Below are positions 27,669 to 35,306 of a stretch of DNA of 64,000 nucleotides, one piece after another. Numbering within the stretch: the first letter of the stretch is position 1; every line of letters starts with the position of its first letter. Position numbers and translations under genes: made by a program. The DNA is from Acholeplasmataceae bacterium. GTDB taxonomy: Bacteria; Bacillota_I; Bacilli_A; Acholeplasmatales; UBA5453. The notes under the pieces were generated by a model. The model saw only the letters and a list, made by a program, of their open reading frames with translations, had not been told where the DNA came from and made no database searches. The DNA lies in assembly GCA_012837645.1 (NCBI GenBank), contig DUQU01000043.1:41401-105400 (forward strand), in the 5' to 3' direction.

Positions 27669-29747
27669 TTAGTTTTTCAATTCTATAAAGAGGTTATATT
27701 TTAGGGCATAATCCATTCTATATTTATATCTCATTAAGTATTTAAAAAACTTTAAAGGGTCATTTTCAAACGTTTCTTTATATGGATAAATATTATCTTC
27801 AGAAAAATTTTTAAGATCGTTCATCCTTTTTCCCACTAAATAGTATTCATCGGTTACTAAAGAAAATGTCCTGGTATCTATAGAAAAAGTCTTTTCTTTA
27901 GATAAACCATTAACTCCAAAATAATAATAATCAGTTTCTAAATCAAAAAGTTCAATAACTGTCCGATACAAATCAACTTGAGAACGAACAAGAGGTTGCT
28001 TTCCTTTAAATAGCCCCACGTTAATACCATCTTCGTTTACTTCTTCTCCAGGAACATAAAGAAAGGCAAGTGTTCTTAACATCTCTTTCTCGTATTCTAT
28101 ATAAGAAAGTTCTTCTTTTGATTTATTTGAAATAGTTAGTAAGTCTTTATAAGGAATTCCAGAACCATGATCACTGTAAAAAAGGTAGACCGTATTAGAC
28201 ATTTTTTTAGAGATTTCAATAAACTTTTTAAAATAAGCTTCAAAATAAGATTGATAATTTAAATATCTTAATGTCACAGTATCCACTTTTAATTGTTGCT
28301 TATCAAAATATGGTTCATCATTATAATATAAATAAGGCACGTGAGGTTGAATCATAATCGGATATAAAAAGTTTTTTTCTTCTTCTTGATACATTTCTAA
28401 AGTCCAATCTAATAGAGAAATATCGCTTACCCAAGGTGACGCTTCATCAGTCTTATCATTTAGTTCTTGAAAATAGTAATAACCGTTAAAAGTCCCCGAA
28501 TAATAGGCTTCATTCTCATCATAATAATAGTAATCATCAAAACCTAACATCTCCCTGTGAACAGGAACGCGATTATAAAAGCCCGCTACATCTCCATGTA
28601 GCGATATTTTTTGATAATCATTGCCAAACAACTTGGGCAAAGCAGGGAAAAGATACTCAGTTTTTTGATAATCCCAATAAATAGTTGAATCTCCTTTAGG
28701 ATGAATTCCTGTTAATACTGCAAACTCAGCATCACTAGAATTTCCTACCCCAACATTAGTATAAAAATTATCAAAAAGATAAGACTCTTTTAATAACGCT
28801 TTTAAAGTCTCTAAATAATCAGAACCTAAGAGACCGTCTTCTTGTAAGAGAAAATGATTTAAAGACTCAATATGGACTAAAACCAAGTTTTTATCTTTAA
28901 ATATTCCATTGAGGTTTTCTTGTTTTAAACTATCATCAACAACTAAATTATTAGCCTCACTTAGTTTAAGAGTGTTGCTGTAGGTTTCTCCATAATAATT
29001 TAAATAACTTTCCTTATTCTTATTATATTCGTCATAATAATCTAAACTTACTTCTTCCTCTTTCGTTGCAAAATGAAAAAGCTCACTAAAATAATAATTA
29101 TAAACGCCACCATTTTGAACAGCATAAAGCGGCTTTTCAGCGTCTATCTCCCAATTTTTATTAATCTTAATATTTGTATAAAGAATCGATAAAGCGCTTA
29201 AGAGCATACCGCCGATTAGAAGCGATAAATTAAGAGGAATAGTGTTAAAAACAACTACTTCATTAGCGTCAGATTTTGCTTTTTTAATACTTTTAGTGAA
29301 AATTAAATAAATTACCACTAAACTTATAAAAGGAATAAAAACAACAATTCTCCAATAAACAAACAGCTCTTTAAAGGATTCAATAATAATTGAAGTTGTA
29401 AGTTTAGTGGCGGGATTTTTAAAGACATCCATATTGCTAGGGGAAAAAACTGTCTGATAATATTTTGTAAATAAGCCTAATAAAAAAATAATAACATTAA
29501 ATAGAAAAGTTAAGACAACCATATACTTATAACGTCCTTTTTCTTTTCTAATAATTAAAAAACCAAGGAATAGTAAAATAGTTAAAACAGCAAAATTACC
29601 TATAAAAGAATTAACTTCCATCACAAAAGAACGATTGAAGCTAATTAAATAGCGATTTAAAAATGTACTCGTAATAAAGTACGTATTAAAAATATTCAAA
29701 AGATAAAACAAACTTATAAAAAACCAAAACATCTTTTTCCTTCTCAT
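27669..29747 (-). CDS. LtaS-type sulfatase-superfamily membrane enzyme (lipoteichoic acid synthase-like)
   Basis: Polytopic membrane protein with an extracellular alkaline-phosphatase-fold domain, 692 aa. About five hydrophobic helices occupy residues 5-190. The catalytic domain starts near 285 with LVLVHIESLNHF (metal Glu) and contains NFYTNVGVGNSSDAEF, where LtaS carries its catalytic Thr; here it is Ser. Metal ligands DH appear in YLFYSDHGSGIPY. LtaS enzymes polymerise glycerol-phosphate on lipid anchors; related proteins act as primases or modify glycans. A function in surface glycerophosphate polymer synthesis is likely. It is longer than typical LtaS (~640) mainly at the C terminus. A small hairpin sits before its ribosome-binding site. 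Confidence 0.85.
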   Translation of the reverse strand: MRRKKMFWFFISLFYLLNIFNTYFITSTFLNRYLISFNRSFVMEVNSFIGNFAVLTILLFLGFLIIRKEKGRYKYMVVLTFLFNVIIFLLGLFTKYYQTVFSPSNMDVFKNPATKLTTSIIIESFKELFVYWRIVVFIPFISLVVIYLIFTKSIKKAKSDANEVVVFNTIPLNLSLLIGGMLLSALSILYTNIKINKNWEIDAEKPLYAVQNGGVYNYYFSELFHFATKEEEVSLDYYDEYNKNKESYLNYYGETYSNTLKLSEANNLVVDDSLKQENLNGIFKDKNLVLVHIESLNHFLLQEDGLLGSDYLETLKALLKESYLFDNFYTNVGVGNSSDAEFAVLTGIHPKGDSTIYWDYQKTEYLFPALPKLFGNDYQKISLHGDVAGFYNRVPVHREMLGFDDYYYYDENEAYYSGTFNGYYYFQELNDKTDEASPWVSDISLLDWTLEMYQEEEKNFLYPIMIQPHVPYLYYNDEPYFDKQQLKVDTVTLRYLNYQSYFEAYFKKFIEISKKMSNTVYLFYSDHGSGIPYKDLLTISNKSKEELSYIEYEKEMLRTLAFLYVPGEEVNEDGINVGLFKGKQPLVRSQVDLYRTVIELFDLETDYYYFGVNGLSKEKTFSIDTRTFSLVTDEYYLVGKRMNDLKNFSEDNIYPYKETFENDPLKFFKYLMRYKYRMDYALKYNLFIELKN

Positions 29748-29757
29748 TTTATCACCA

Positions 29758-29773
29758 GCAAAGTTCCCTTTGC
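29758..29773 (-). promoter_or_regulatory. Leader hairpin upstream of the LtaS-like gene
   Basis: On the minus strand GCAAAG-GGAA-CTTTGC forms a six-pair stem with a GGAA loop that ends two bases before the GGTGAT ribosome-binding site. It may affect translation or mRNA stability; no known riboswitch is recognised. The remainder of 29774-29910 is AT-rich without a visible gene. Confidence 0.4.
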
Positions 29774-29910
29774 AGTCAATATTCTAACATAATAATTCTA
29801 TTTTTAATAATATATCTCTCAAAAATTGCATTTTATTGGTTTTTTAGTTTTAGTAATCAAATAAAAATTTTCTTTTAAAAAATAAGCGGTTGCACCATAA
29901 TTAAACACTT

Positions 29911-29946
29911 ATAAAAAAGGCCTAATCCCTTTTGAAATTAGACCTT
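29911..29946 (-). terminator. Intrinsic terminator after the Ig-repeat surface protein gene
   Basis: On the minus strand AAGGTCTAAT (29946-29937) pairs with ATTAGGCCTT (29926-29917) with one G-T pair, followed by six T. An outer nine-base repeat (AAACACTTA 29903-29911, TAAGTGTTT 29952-29960) can extend the structure. Confidence 0.85.
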
Positions 29947-29990
29947 CTCTTTAAGTGTTTCTTTTTTTATTTACTTCTTCTAAACTTTTA

Positions 29991-31577
29991 CTAACGCTTT
30001 CTCCTTTTAACAACGATAATTGCGGCAGTTAAGACGGCTAAAAATACAAAACCGCTAATAACTGGATAAAGCCATAATTTATCGTTTGTATCATTTCTGA
30101 CTTCAATTTTTCCTTGGAGTTGTTGGCCTTCATGTATAAAAGAATAATAAATATTTCCTGCATCATTAGTATAAGCAACTTCATCAAACACTATTTCCAC
30201 GTCACTAATATTTGCTTCACTATTTTCAATAATCCAAGCGATGATATCTTCTTGAGTCATTTCATTATATTCGCTTATTGTTAGTATTAAATTGGTTGTT
30301 GTAAAGACTGGCGGAACGCCTTCAACAATCTTAAGATAAAGCCGTTTTGAAGCTTTATTTCCAGAATTGTCTTCAACTGTAATTAAAAACTCATGAGTAC
30401 CAACTTCACTAGATGTTATTCCGCCAACTTCAATTAAATCCGATAAATCACCATCAACTTCGTCGTATGCTTGATAAAGAGCTTTTATTTCTTCTCTTGT
30501 CATTTCGGGATCAGTACTATAACGATAAATTTCTAAAGGACCTATCAAAACCGGGGGCTTATTATCAGCGACAGTAATCATAACGGGGAAATCTGTGTAG
30601 TTTTGAGAACAATCAACCGCTCTAAAGACTACTTGATATTCGCCTGCTTTATTTTTATTATCGGTAAAATCATCACTAATTATTTCTAAATCGCTATTGG
30701 AAATGTTAGAATAATTATCATTAACAATTAATTGTTCTTTAATACTATTAAGGCTAAAATTATCAACTTCACTAAAATCAATTATATAACTATCTTTTCC
30801 TCTTATTATTGGTGGTTCAATATCAACGACTTTAACTTTCAAATCATAAAAAGAAGCATTAATATATTCATCTTGAGCTTTCAACTTAATTAAATACTCG
30901 CCAATTTGAGAAACATTATCGCTATAATTATCCTCGATAATATTAATGGTAATTAAGTTATCATCATCGCTTTCAAAAACAAACGCTTCTAGTATCGCCT
31001 CTATACTTAATGGACAATCGACATCAACTAAAAGAGTTCCTACTTCTGGTTCAAAATTAGTGTGGTAACTATAAAAACCACTAAAATCATCAATTTCACC
31101 AAGATACATAATTATTTTAAATGGCATCCGTTCCACTTCACTAGAAACTCTCGCATTCATATAATCGATTTTTACTTTATTACCTTTAGCAGTAAAGGTT
31201 CCCCAAATATAACCAAATTCATCAAACTCATGAAAACCGACACTATCAGTCGGCACTTGATCGGTGGTCTCATCATCATAGATTAAATGAATATGATAGT
31301 TATCGTCAAGATTATTAAAATAATCAAAATCTTGCTCTAAAAAATGTTCATGAATAATAATAGTGTAAACTTCGCCTTCAACAACATCGATAAAATTTGT
31401 CATTTTTAAAAACCTTTTAGCTGGCCGATGCGACGTTGGCTCCTGTTCTTCTAAATAAATGTTTCTTAAATCAATTAAGTTTTTCGTTTCTTTAAATGTT
31501 GTTTCCGCTTTAATGCTTGAAAAAGAAATTAAAGCAAATACCATACAAATAAAAAAAACAAATCCTTTTTCCTTCAT
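29991..31577 (-). CDS. Secreted, membrane-anchored surface protein with Ig-like repeats
   Basis: Predicted cell-surface protein, 528 aa. A signal peptide (MKEKGFVFFICMVFALISFSSIKAE) starts the protein; the start ATG is six bases after GAGGTG. A GTG three codons earlier is part of that site. The middle contains at least three tandem bacterial Ig/HYR-type units, each with the IEPPIIRG / NKPPVLIG / GVPPVFTT entry and AGEYQVVFRAVDCSQN or GTHEFLITVEDNSGN closing strands. A C-terminal helix (PVISGFVFLAVLTAAIIVV) and KRRKR tail anchor it in the membrane; no LPxTG is present. Such repeats usually mediate adhesion or spacing. It has a strong terminator of its own. No enzyme domain. Confidence 0.82.
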   Translation of the reverse strand: MKEKGFVFFICMVFALISFSSIKAETTFKETKNLIDLRNIYLEEQEPTSHRPAKRFLKMTNFIDVVEGEVYTIIIHEHFLEQDFDYFNNLDDNYHIHLIYDDETTDQVPTDSVGFHEFDEFGYIWGTFTAKGNKVKIDYMNARVSSEVERMPFKIIMYLGEIDDFSGFYSYHTNFEPEVGTLLVDVDCPLSIEAILEAFVFESDDDNLITINIIEDNYSDNVSQIGEYLIKLKAQDEYINASFYDLKVKVVDIEPPIIRGKDSYIIDFSEVDNFSLNSIKEQLIVNDNYSNISNSDLEIISDDFTDNKNKAGEYQVVFRAVDCSQNYTDFPVMITVADNKPPVLIGPLEIYRYSTDPEMTREEIKALYQAYDEVDGDLSDLIEVGGITSSEVGTHEFLITVEDNSGNKASKRLYLKIVEGVPPVFTTTNLILTISEYNEMTQEDIIAWIIENSEANISDVEIVFDEVAYTNDAGNIYYSFIHEGQQLQGKIEVRNDTNDKLWLYPVISGFVFLAVLTAAIIVVKRRKR

Positions 31578-31629
31578 TTTTATCACCTCTACAATAATAA
31601 TAGGAAGAAATTAGGATTTTACTTTTTTA

Positions 31630-32028
31630 TTATTCTAAAATTTTTAATGCAAATAAATGTCGTTCTTGATTTTCTTTTTTTAAATACTTTAATTCTGCTT
31701 TCAAACTAGCTATTTTAACAGTCCTTGCGAGCGGATTTAATTTAATTCTTCTAATAAAATCTGGATAAGATAAAACGTCATCTTTAGCGAGCACCCTTAG
31801 AGCCTCAGAAATTTCAAAAGGAAATTCTTTTTGCAATTCTATAAATGTTATTTTTTTATCATCTAAGAGAGTCCTTAATAAAGCAACAGTTTGGCTGTTT
31901 TCATCTTCCATCGTTTTGGCAACGTCATATAATGAAAACACAACAGGAATATTATTATCATCTTTTTTCTTTAAATAAGCTTGATAAACAATTCTTAATG
32001 CTTTTTGAGTTACTTTACTTGTAAACAT
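31630..32028 (-). CDS. Degenerate HD-domain protein related to the (p)ppGpp hydrolase domain
   Basis: Helical cytoplasmic protein, 132 aa. The order of segments follows the N-terminal HD domain of RelA/SpoT proteins: ALRIVYQAYLKK (helix 1), IPVVFSLYDVAKTM, TVALLRTLLDDKKIT, FPFEISEALRVLAKDD, DFIRRIKLNPLARTVKIASLKAEL. Where the active enzymes have an HD pair in ALLHD, this protein has LLRT. The earlier metal His and the Asp of KLADLxxN are also missing, so hydrolase activity is unlikely. It may be a structural or regulatory derivative. Relationship is by pattern only. It lies between the Ig-repeat gene and tRNA-Trp. Confidence 0.6.
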   Translation of the reverse strand: MFTSKVTQKALRIVYQAYLKKKDDNNIPVVFSLYDVAKTMEDENSQTVALLRTLLDDKKITFIELQKEFPFEISEALRVLAKDDVLSYPDFIRRIKLNPLARTVKIASLKAELKYLKKENQERHLFALKILE

Positions 32029-32072
32029 AACGACTCCTTTTTTCCTTTTACTATCGTGTGATAAAATAAAAA

Positions 32073-32095
32073 GCCATTGAAGACTTTATAATGGC
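32073..32095 (-). terminator. Terminator overlapping the 3' end of tRNA-Trp
   Basis: On the minus strand GCCATT (32095-32090) pairs with AATGGC (32078-32073), followed by TTTTTATTTT. The 5' arm uses the discriminator base and CCA tail of the tRNA. Confidence 0.7.
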
Positions 32096-32166
32096 AGGGA
32101 CACCAGGATTCGAACCCGGACTAACGGTTTTGGAGACCGCTGTGCTACCGTTGACACCATGCCCCT
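32092..32166 (-). tRNA. tRNA-Trp (anticodon CCA)
   Basis: On the minus strand acceptor AGGGGCA pairs with TGTCCCT (one G-U), discriminator G, encoded CCA. Anticodon arm GCGGT-CTCCAAA-ACCGT gives CCA. It reads UGG only, in line with UGA acting as stop in this genome. Total 75 nt. Confidence 0.96.
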
Positions 32167-32180
32167 ATTTTAGCGTGCAT

Positions 32181-32209
32181 TGATACTATAACACACGCCT
32201 TTTTAGATT
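32181..32209 (-). promoter_or_regulatory. Promoter of tRNA-Trp
   Basis: On the minus strand TTGAAA, 17-base spacer and TATAGT lie in the short gap between the upstream membrane-protein gene and the tRNA. Positions given to within one or two bases. Confidence 0.65.
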
Positions 32210-32215
32210 TCAATC

Positions 32216-33508
32216 TTATTCTTTTTCTTCTTCACTATCAACTGTTTTTTCTGTTGTTTCAATTTTTTTAACTGCGAGGTTTTCATCGCGCTCTTCTATT
32301 TCAGAAATTTTATTGATGTTGATGTTTTCTTGCGGTTTAACTTCTTTAACTACTTTTGCCTTTGCTGTTTGATGGTTTTGTGAGTAAGCTGCTCTGGTTG
32401 GTTTTTGTCTAATAAACATCATATAGATTAATCCTCCTAAAACAACAATATAAACAATCATTCCAATCCAAACGATATAATTGAAAGCTTTTAAATTTGC
32501 CCTTTTATCAACTTTATAAACACCTAAGCTGGCAAGATAATTTTCTAACTTACTATCCGAAAATTCACTGACGTCTTGGGCGAGTTTTTTCTCAAAAACT
32601 AGCGGTTCTCCATTCTCATCTCCTGCTATTTCACCATCTATTACAAAAAGATATTCAATTGTATCGCCTCTTATTTCAACTGCTTGAAATTTTTCGCCTT
32701 CTGACTGATAAAAGAAGGTTGTTTTTTCTGTTTCTTCAGCAATTTTATAAGAAATACCTTGTTCTGATTTTGTCAGTTTATAGCTTTTATCATTAATATC
32801 ATAATCGTTAAAGTTACCAATTAAATAAACATCACCAACGATTTCTTCAGTTATTAATGCTTTTACCACTAATTTGTAATTATTAGTTTCTCCCTCTGCT
32901 AGTTCTTTTTCTTCCAATTCAAGAGCAGCTATATTATCTAAGTAAGCATAAAGAGTGTTATCACCTTTCAAATAACTAACAATATTATAATCAGACTCAC
33001 TAATAACAGCTTCTTTATCTTCAAAAACTAATACTTCTTCATCTTTTTTCTCAGTATAAGTGATTTTAAGACCAACAATATCTTCTAATATTTGTTGTTT
33101 ATCATAGAGATTTTCTAAATACAACCACTGCAAATACCAAGCTTCTTCTCCAATTGAGATTAAAATGTTTTCTATCTCACGACCACTTTTTAATTTTAAA
33201 CTGAAATTTAAAACATTATTTGTAATCTTTTTATCAATTCCAGTTGCTAAGAAAAGCAATAAATTATTATCCTTAGTAGCGACATTATAAATATTTAAAT
33301 TAAAATCGCCTTTACTTCCTTGATAGATTAAACCTTCTTGATAATATTCAAAAATGGATCTAAAAAATTCATCATTTTCTTCAACAATAGCCTCATCACC
33401 TAACTTACCAATTGCTTTATTATTAGCAATTCTGCTTAAAAAGCCAAAAAGTTGAATTCCAACGAAAAAGATTAAAATCATCACAAGTATTTTACCAAAT
33501 GTTTTCAT
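32216..33508 (-). CDS. Membrane protein with extracytoplasmic CBM48-like domain
   Basis: Unassigned two-helix membrane protein, 430 aa. Helix 1 (residues 5-25, ILVMILIFFVGIQLFGF) may be an uncleaved signal anchor and helix 2 spans 344-366, so residues 30-340 should lie outside and the charged C-terminal 60 residues inside. Residues ~225-293 resemble an AMPK-beta/CBM48 glycan-binding unit: GDVYLIGNFNDYDINDKSYKL, then a glycine turn and EYLFVIDGE. This would fit the starch-active GH13 enzymes of the window, but binding is inferred. AAGGAG precedes the ATG. Promoter TTGTGA-17-TATGAT (33571-33543 region) is overlapped by a 16-bp palindrome. Confidence 0.6.
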   Translation of the reverse strand: MKTFGKILVMILIFFVGIQLFGFLSRIANNKAIGKLGDEAIVEENDEFFRSIFEYYQEGLIYQGSKGDFNLNIYNVATKDNNLLLFLATGIDKKITNNVLNFSLKLKSGREIENILISIGEEAWYLQWLYLENLYDKQQILEDIVGLKITYTEKKDEEVLVFEDKEAVISESDYNIVSYLKGDNTLYAYLDNIAALELEEKELAEGETNNYKLVVKALITEEIVGDVYLIGNFNDYDINDKSYKLTKSEQGISYKIAEETEKTTFFYQSEGEKFQAVEIRGDTIEYLFVIDGEIAGDENGEPLVFEKKLAQDVSEFSDSKLENYLASLGVYKVDKRANLKAFNYIVWIGMIVYIVVLGGLIYMMFIRQKPTRAAYSQNHQTAKAKVVKEVKPQENININKISEIEERDENLAVKKIETTEKTVDSEEEKE

Positions 33509-33565
33509 AAAAATAGTTTCTCCTTTATAAAACTATTACTATCATAGCAAACTTTACTTTTTTTC

Positions 33566-33581
33566 ACAACATAGATGTTGT
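33566..33581. promoter_or_regulatory. Perfect palindrome overlapping the promoter of the CBM48-like membrane protein
   Basis: ACAACAT-AG-ATGTTGT (33566-33581), seven-base arms with a two-base centre. It overlaps the proposed minus-strand -35 TTGTGA, so it may be an operator. The rest of the 291-base region 33509-33799 is AT-rich; no gene is seen, only the tRNA-His promoter at its far end. Confidence 0.45.
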
Positions 33582-33757
33582 TTTAAAGTCATATTTATTA
33601 ACTCTCATTATTTTTTTAAGACACCTTTTAATTAGTATTAGTTTACTTTTTAATATACAAATGTTTCATTATGACGCTAAAATCGTTAACAAAGCTAATT
33701 TTAAATTTAAAATTACAACAATAATTTTTTTATCAAACCTTATAAAACAAAAAAAAC

Positions 33758-33785
33758 TTTACATAATCTTAAAATATAGTATAAT
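33758..33785 (+). promoter_or_regulatory. Promoter of the tRNA-His/tRNA-Gln unit
   Basis: TTTACA (33758-33763), 16-base spacer, TATAAT (33780-33785), fourteen bases before tRNA-His. Confidence 0.75.
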
Positions 33786-33799
33786 AGTCCAGAGGCGAT

Positions 33800-33876
33800 G
33801 GCGGTTATGGCGAAGAGGTTAACGCACCGGATTGTGGCTCCGGCATTCGAGGGTTCAATTCCCTTTAGCCGCCCCA
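33800..33876 (+). tRNA. tRNA-His (anticodon GTG)
   Basis: Acceptor GCGGTTA pairs with TAGCCGC, with the extra G-1 (33800) opposite discriminator C73, a hallmark of tRNA-His, and encoded CCA. Anticodon arm CCGGA-TTGTGGC-TCCGG gives GTG. It is five bases upstream of tRNA-Gln and shares its promoter. Confidence 0.96.
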
Positions 33877-33881
33877 AAGAA

Positions 33882-33956
33882 AGGCCCATAGCCAAGTGGT
33901 AAGGCAACGGACTTTGACTCCGTCATTCGTAGGTTCAAATCCTGCTGGGCCTGCCA
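33882..33956 (+). tRNA. tRNA-Gln (anticodon TTG)
   Basis: Acceptor AGGCCCA pairs with TGGGCCT, discriminator G, encoded CCA. Anticodon arm ACGGA-CTTTGAC-TCCGT gives TTG. Total 75 nt. Cotranscribed with tRNA-His; the pair is the only plus-strand transcription unit between 24.7 and 63.8 kb. Confidence 0.96.
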
Positions 33957-33969
33957 ATTTAAAAAAACG

Positions 33970-33992
33970 CGACGTTTAATCGTCGTTTTTTA
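33970..33992. terminator. Shared terminator between tRNA-Gln and the convergent GH13 gene
   Basis: CGACG (33970-33974) pairs with CGTCG (33981-33985) around TTTAAT. A run of A precedes and a run of T follows, so it can stop the tRNA unit on the plus strand and the GH13/pnt operon on the minus strand. Confidence 0.8.
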
Positions 33993-33995
33993 TTT

Positions 33996-35288
33996 TTAGA
34001 GTTCTTTTTTTATTGTAAATAAAACAATTGGTTTTTCTGTTAATTCCATTTGAGCATTTGTAATACTTAATTTTTGGGGATATAAGATATTATCATAAAC
34101 ACCATCTGGAAAAGGCACTGTAATAAATCCTTTTTCATTCCCTAAATTGAAAACCCCTAAAGCAATGCTATGGGCATTTTGATAAGTAATAACAGCTATT
34201 TCCTTATCTTGAAAGTGAATCTTAAAATTTCCTTCGCTAAACAAGGAATCTTTTTTAAAATTAGCTAATTTAATAATAAGATTGGTTAACTGCTCATTTT
34301 TAGGAGTTAAATCAATAACATCATTTTCAAACAAATTAGGCTTTTTACTTACTCCATATTCTTGGCCAGCGTAAATCATAGTTGTCCCTTTTAAGAAAAA
34401 TAATAAAGCATTGATCTGTAAAAGTTTATCGGCACTAAAATAACTGGCAATTCGATCTTGATCATGATTTTCTAAATTTCTTAATTTAACATAATTATTA
34501 GAATAAATTGATTCTTGTTTAACTATCGCCTCTAACCAACGATTTAAGTTTCCCTTATCACTTAAATAATTTAAAAAGAGATCATGAATATCATAATCAT
34601 ATAAAATATCAAAAGCTTGATAAGTTTCGCTATCACTAGCTGCGTAAAATCCTTGGTCTCGAATTTCTTTCACAAACCCTAAATGAACAGATTCTGCAAG
34701 CATAATAAAATCAGGATTTTCTTTTAAGAGCGCCTTTCTCGCTTTAAGCCAAAACTCAATAGGAATTAATGATGCTACATCAGCACGAATCCCATCAACA
34801 CCTATTTTAGCGTAATAAAGTAAGACTTCAATTAAATAATCCCATAATGGTTGTTTTTCAAAATCCAAATCAGTAATATCGGACCAATCGCCAACTTTTC
34901 CTGATAATTTACCGTTTTTGTAATAATACCATTCTGGATTAGTAGCCAGTAATTTAGCATCTAGGGCAGTGTGATGAAAAACAATGTCAATCATAATTTT
35001 TAAATTTAATTGATGTGCTGCTTTTATTAAAGCTTTAAAGTCTTCCATTGTCCCAAAAGTGTCATCAATAGCGAGATAATCTTTAATCGAATATGGAGAG
35101 CCCACACTACCTTTTCTCTGAAGTTCTCCAATAGGGTGAACTGGTAGTAAATAAATAATATCGATTCCTAAATTTCTGATGCGATTTAAATCTTTCTCTA
35201 ATGATTTAAACGTTCCTTTTAAATGTTGTCTTAAAAAAACTTGGTAAATTGTCAAATTTCTTAAACTTGTTTTAGTATTTTCAGCCAT
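33996..35288 (-). CDS. GH13 alpha-amylase-family glycosidase
   Basis: Cytoplasmic alpha-glucan-active enzyme, 430 aa, compact and without signal peptide. Barrel motifs: LTIYQVFLRQH, IIYLLPVHPIGE, IDIVFHHTALD, nucleophile in DGIRADVASLIP, acid/base Glu in MLAESVHLG and the third Asp in LENHDQDRIA. It lacks an N-terminal beta-sandwich and has a short C-terminal beta domain. Amylase, glucosidase or transglucosidase activity cannot be separated by eye. It follows pntB by 18 bases with no terminator, so it appears to be the last gene of the transhydrogenase operon, an uncommon pairing. Ends at a strong shared terminator. Confidence 0.88.
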   Translation of the reverse strand: MAENTKTSLRNLTIYQVFLRQHLKGTFKSLEKDLNRIRNLGIDIIYLLPVHPIGELQRKGSVGSPYSIKDYLAIDDTFGTMEDFKALIKAAHQLNLKIMIDIVFHHTALDAKLLATNPEWYYYKNGKLSGKVGDWSDITDLDFEKQPLWDYLIEVLLYYAKIGVDGIRADVASLIPIEFWLKARKALLKENPDFIMLAESVHLGFVKEIRDQGFYAASDSETYQAFDILYDYDIHDLFLNYLSDKGNLNRWLEAIVKQESIYSNNYVKLRNLENHDQDRIASYFSADKLLQINALLFFLKGTTMIYAGQEYGVSKKPNLFENDVIDLTPKNEQLTNLIIKLANFKKDSLFSEGNFKIHFQDKEIAVITYQNAHSIALGVFNLGNEKGFITVPFPDGVYDNILYPQKLSITNAQMELTEKPIVLFTIKKEL

Positions 35289-35306
35289 TTTTATTTATAC
35301 TTTCTT

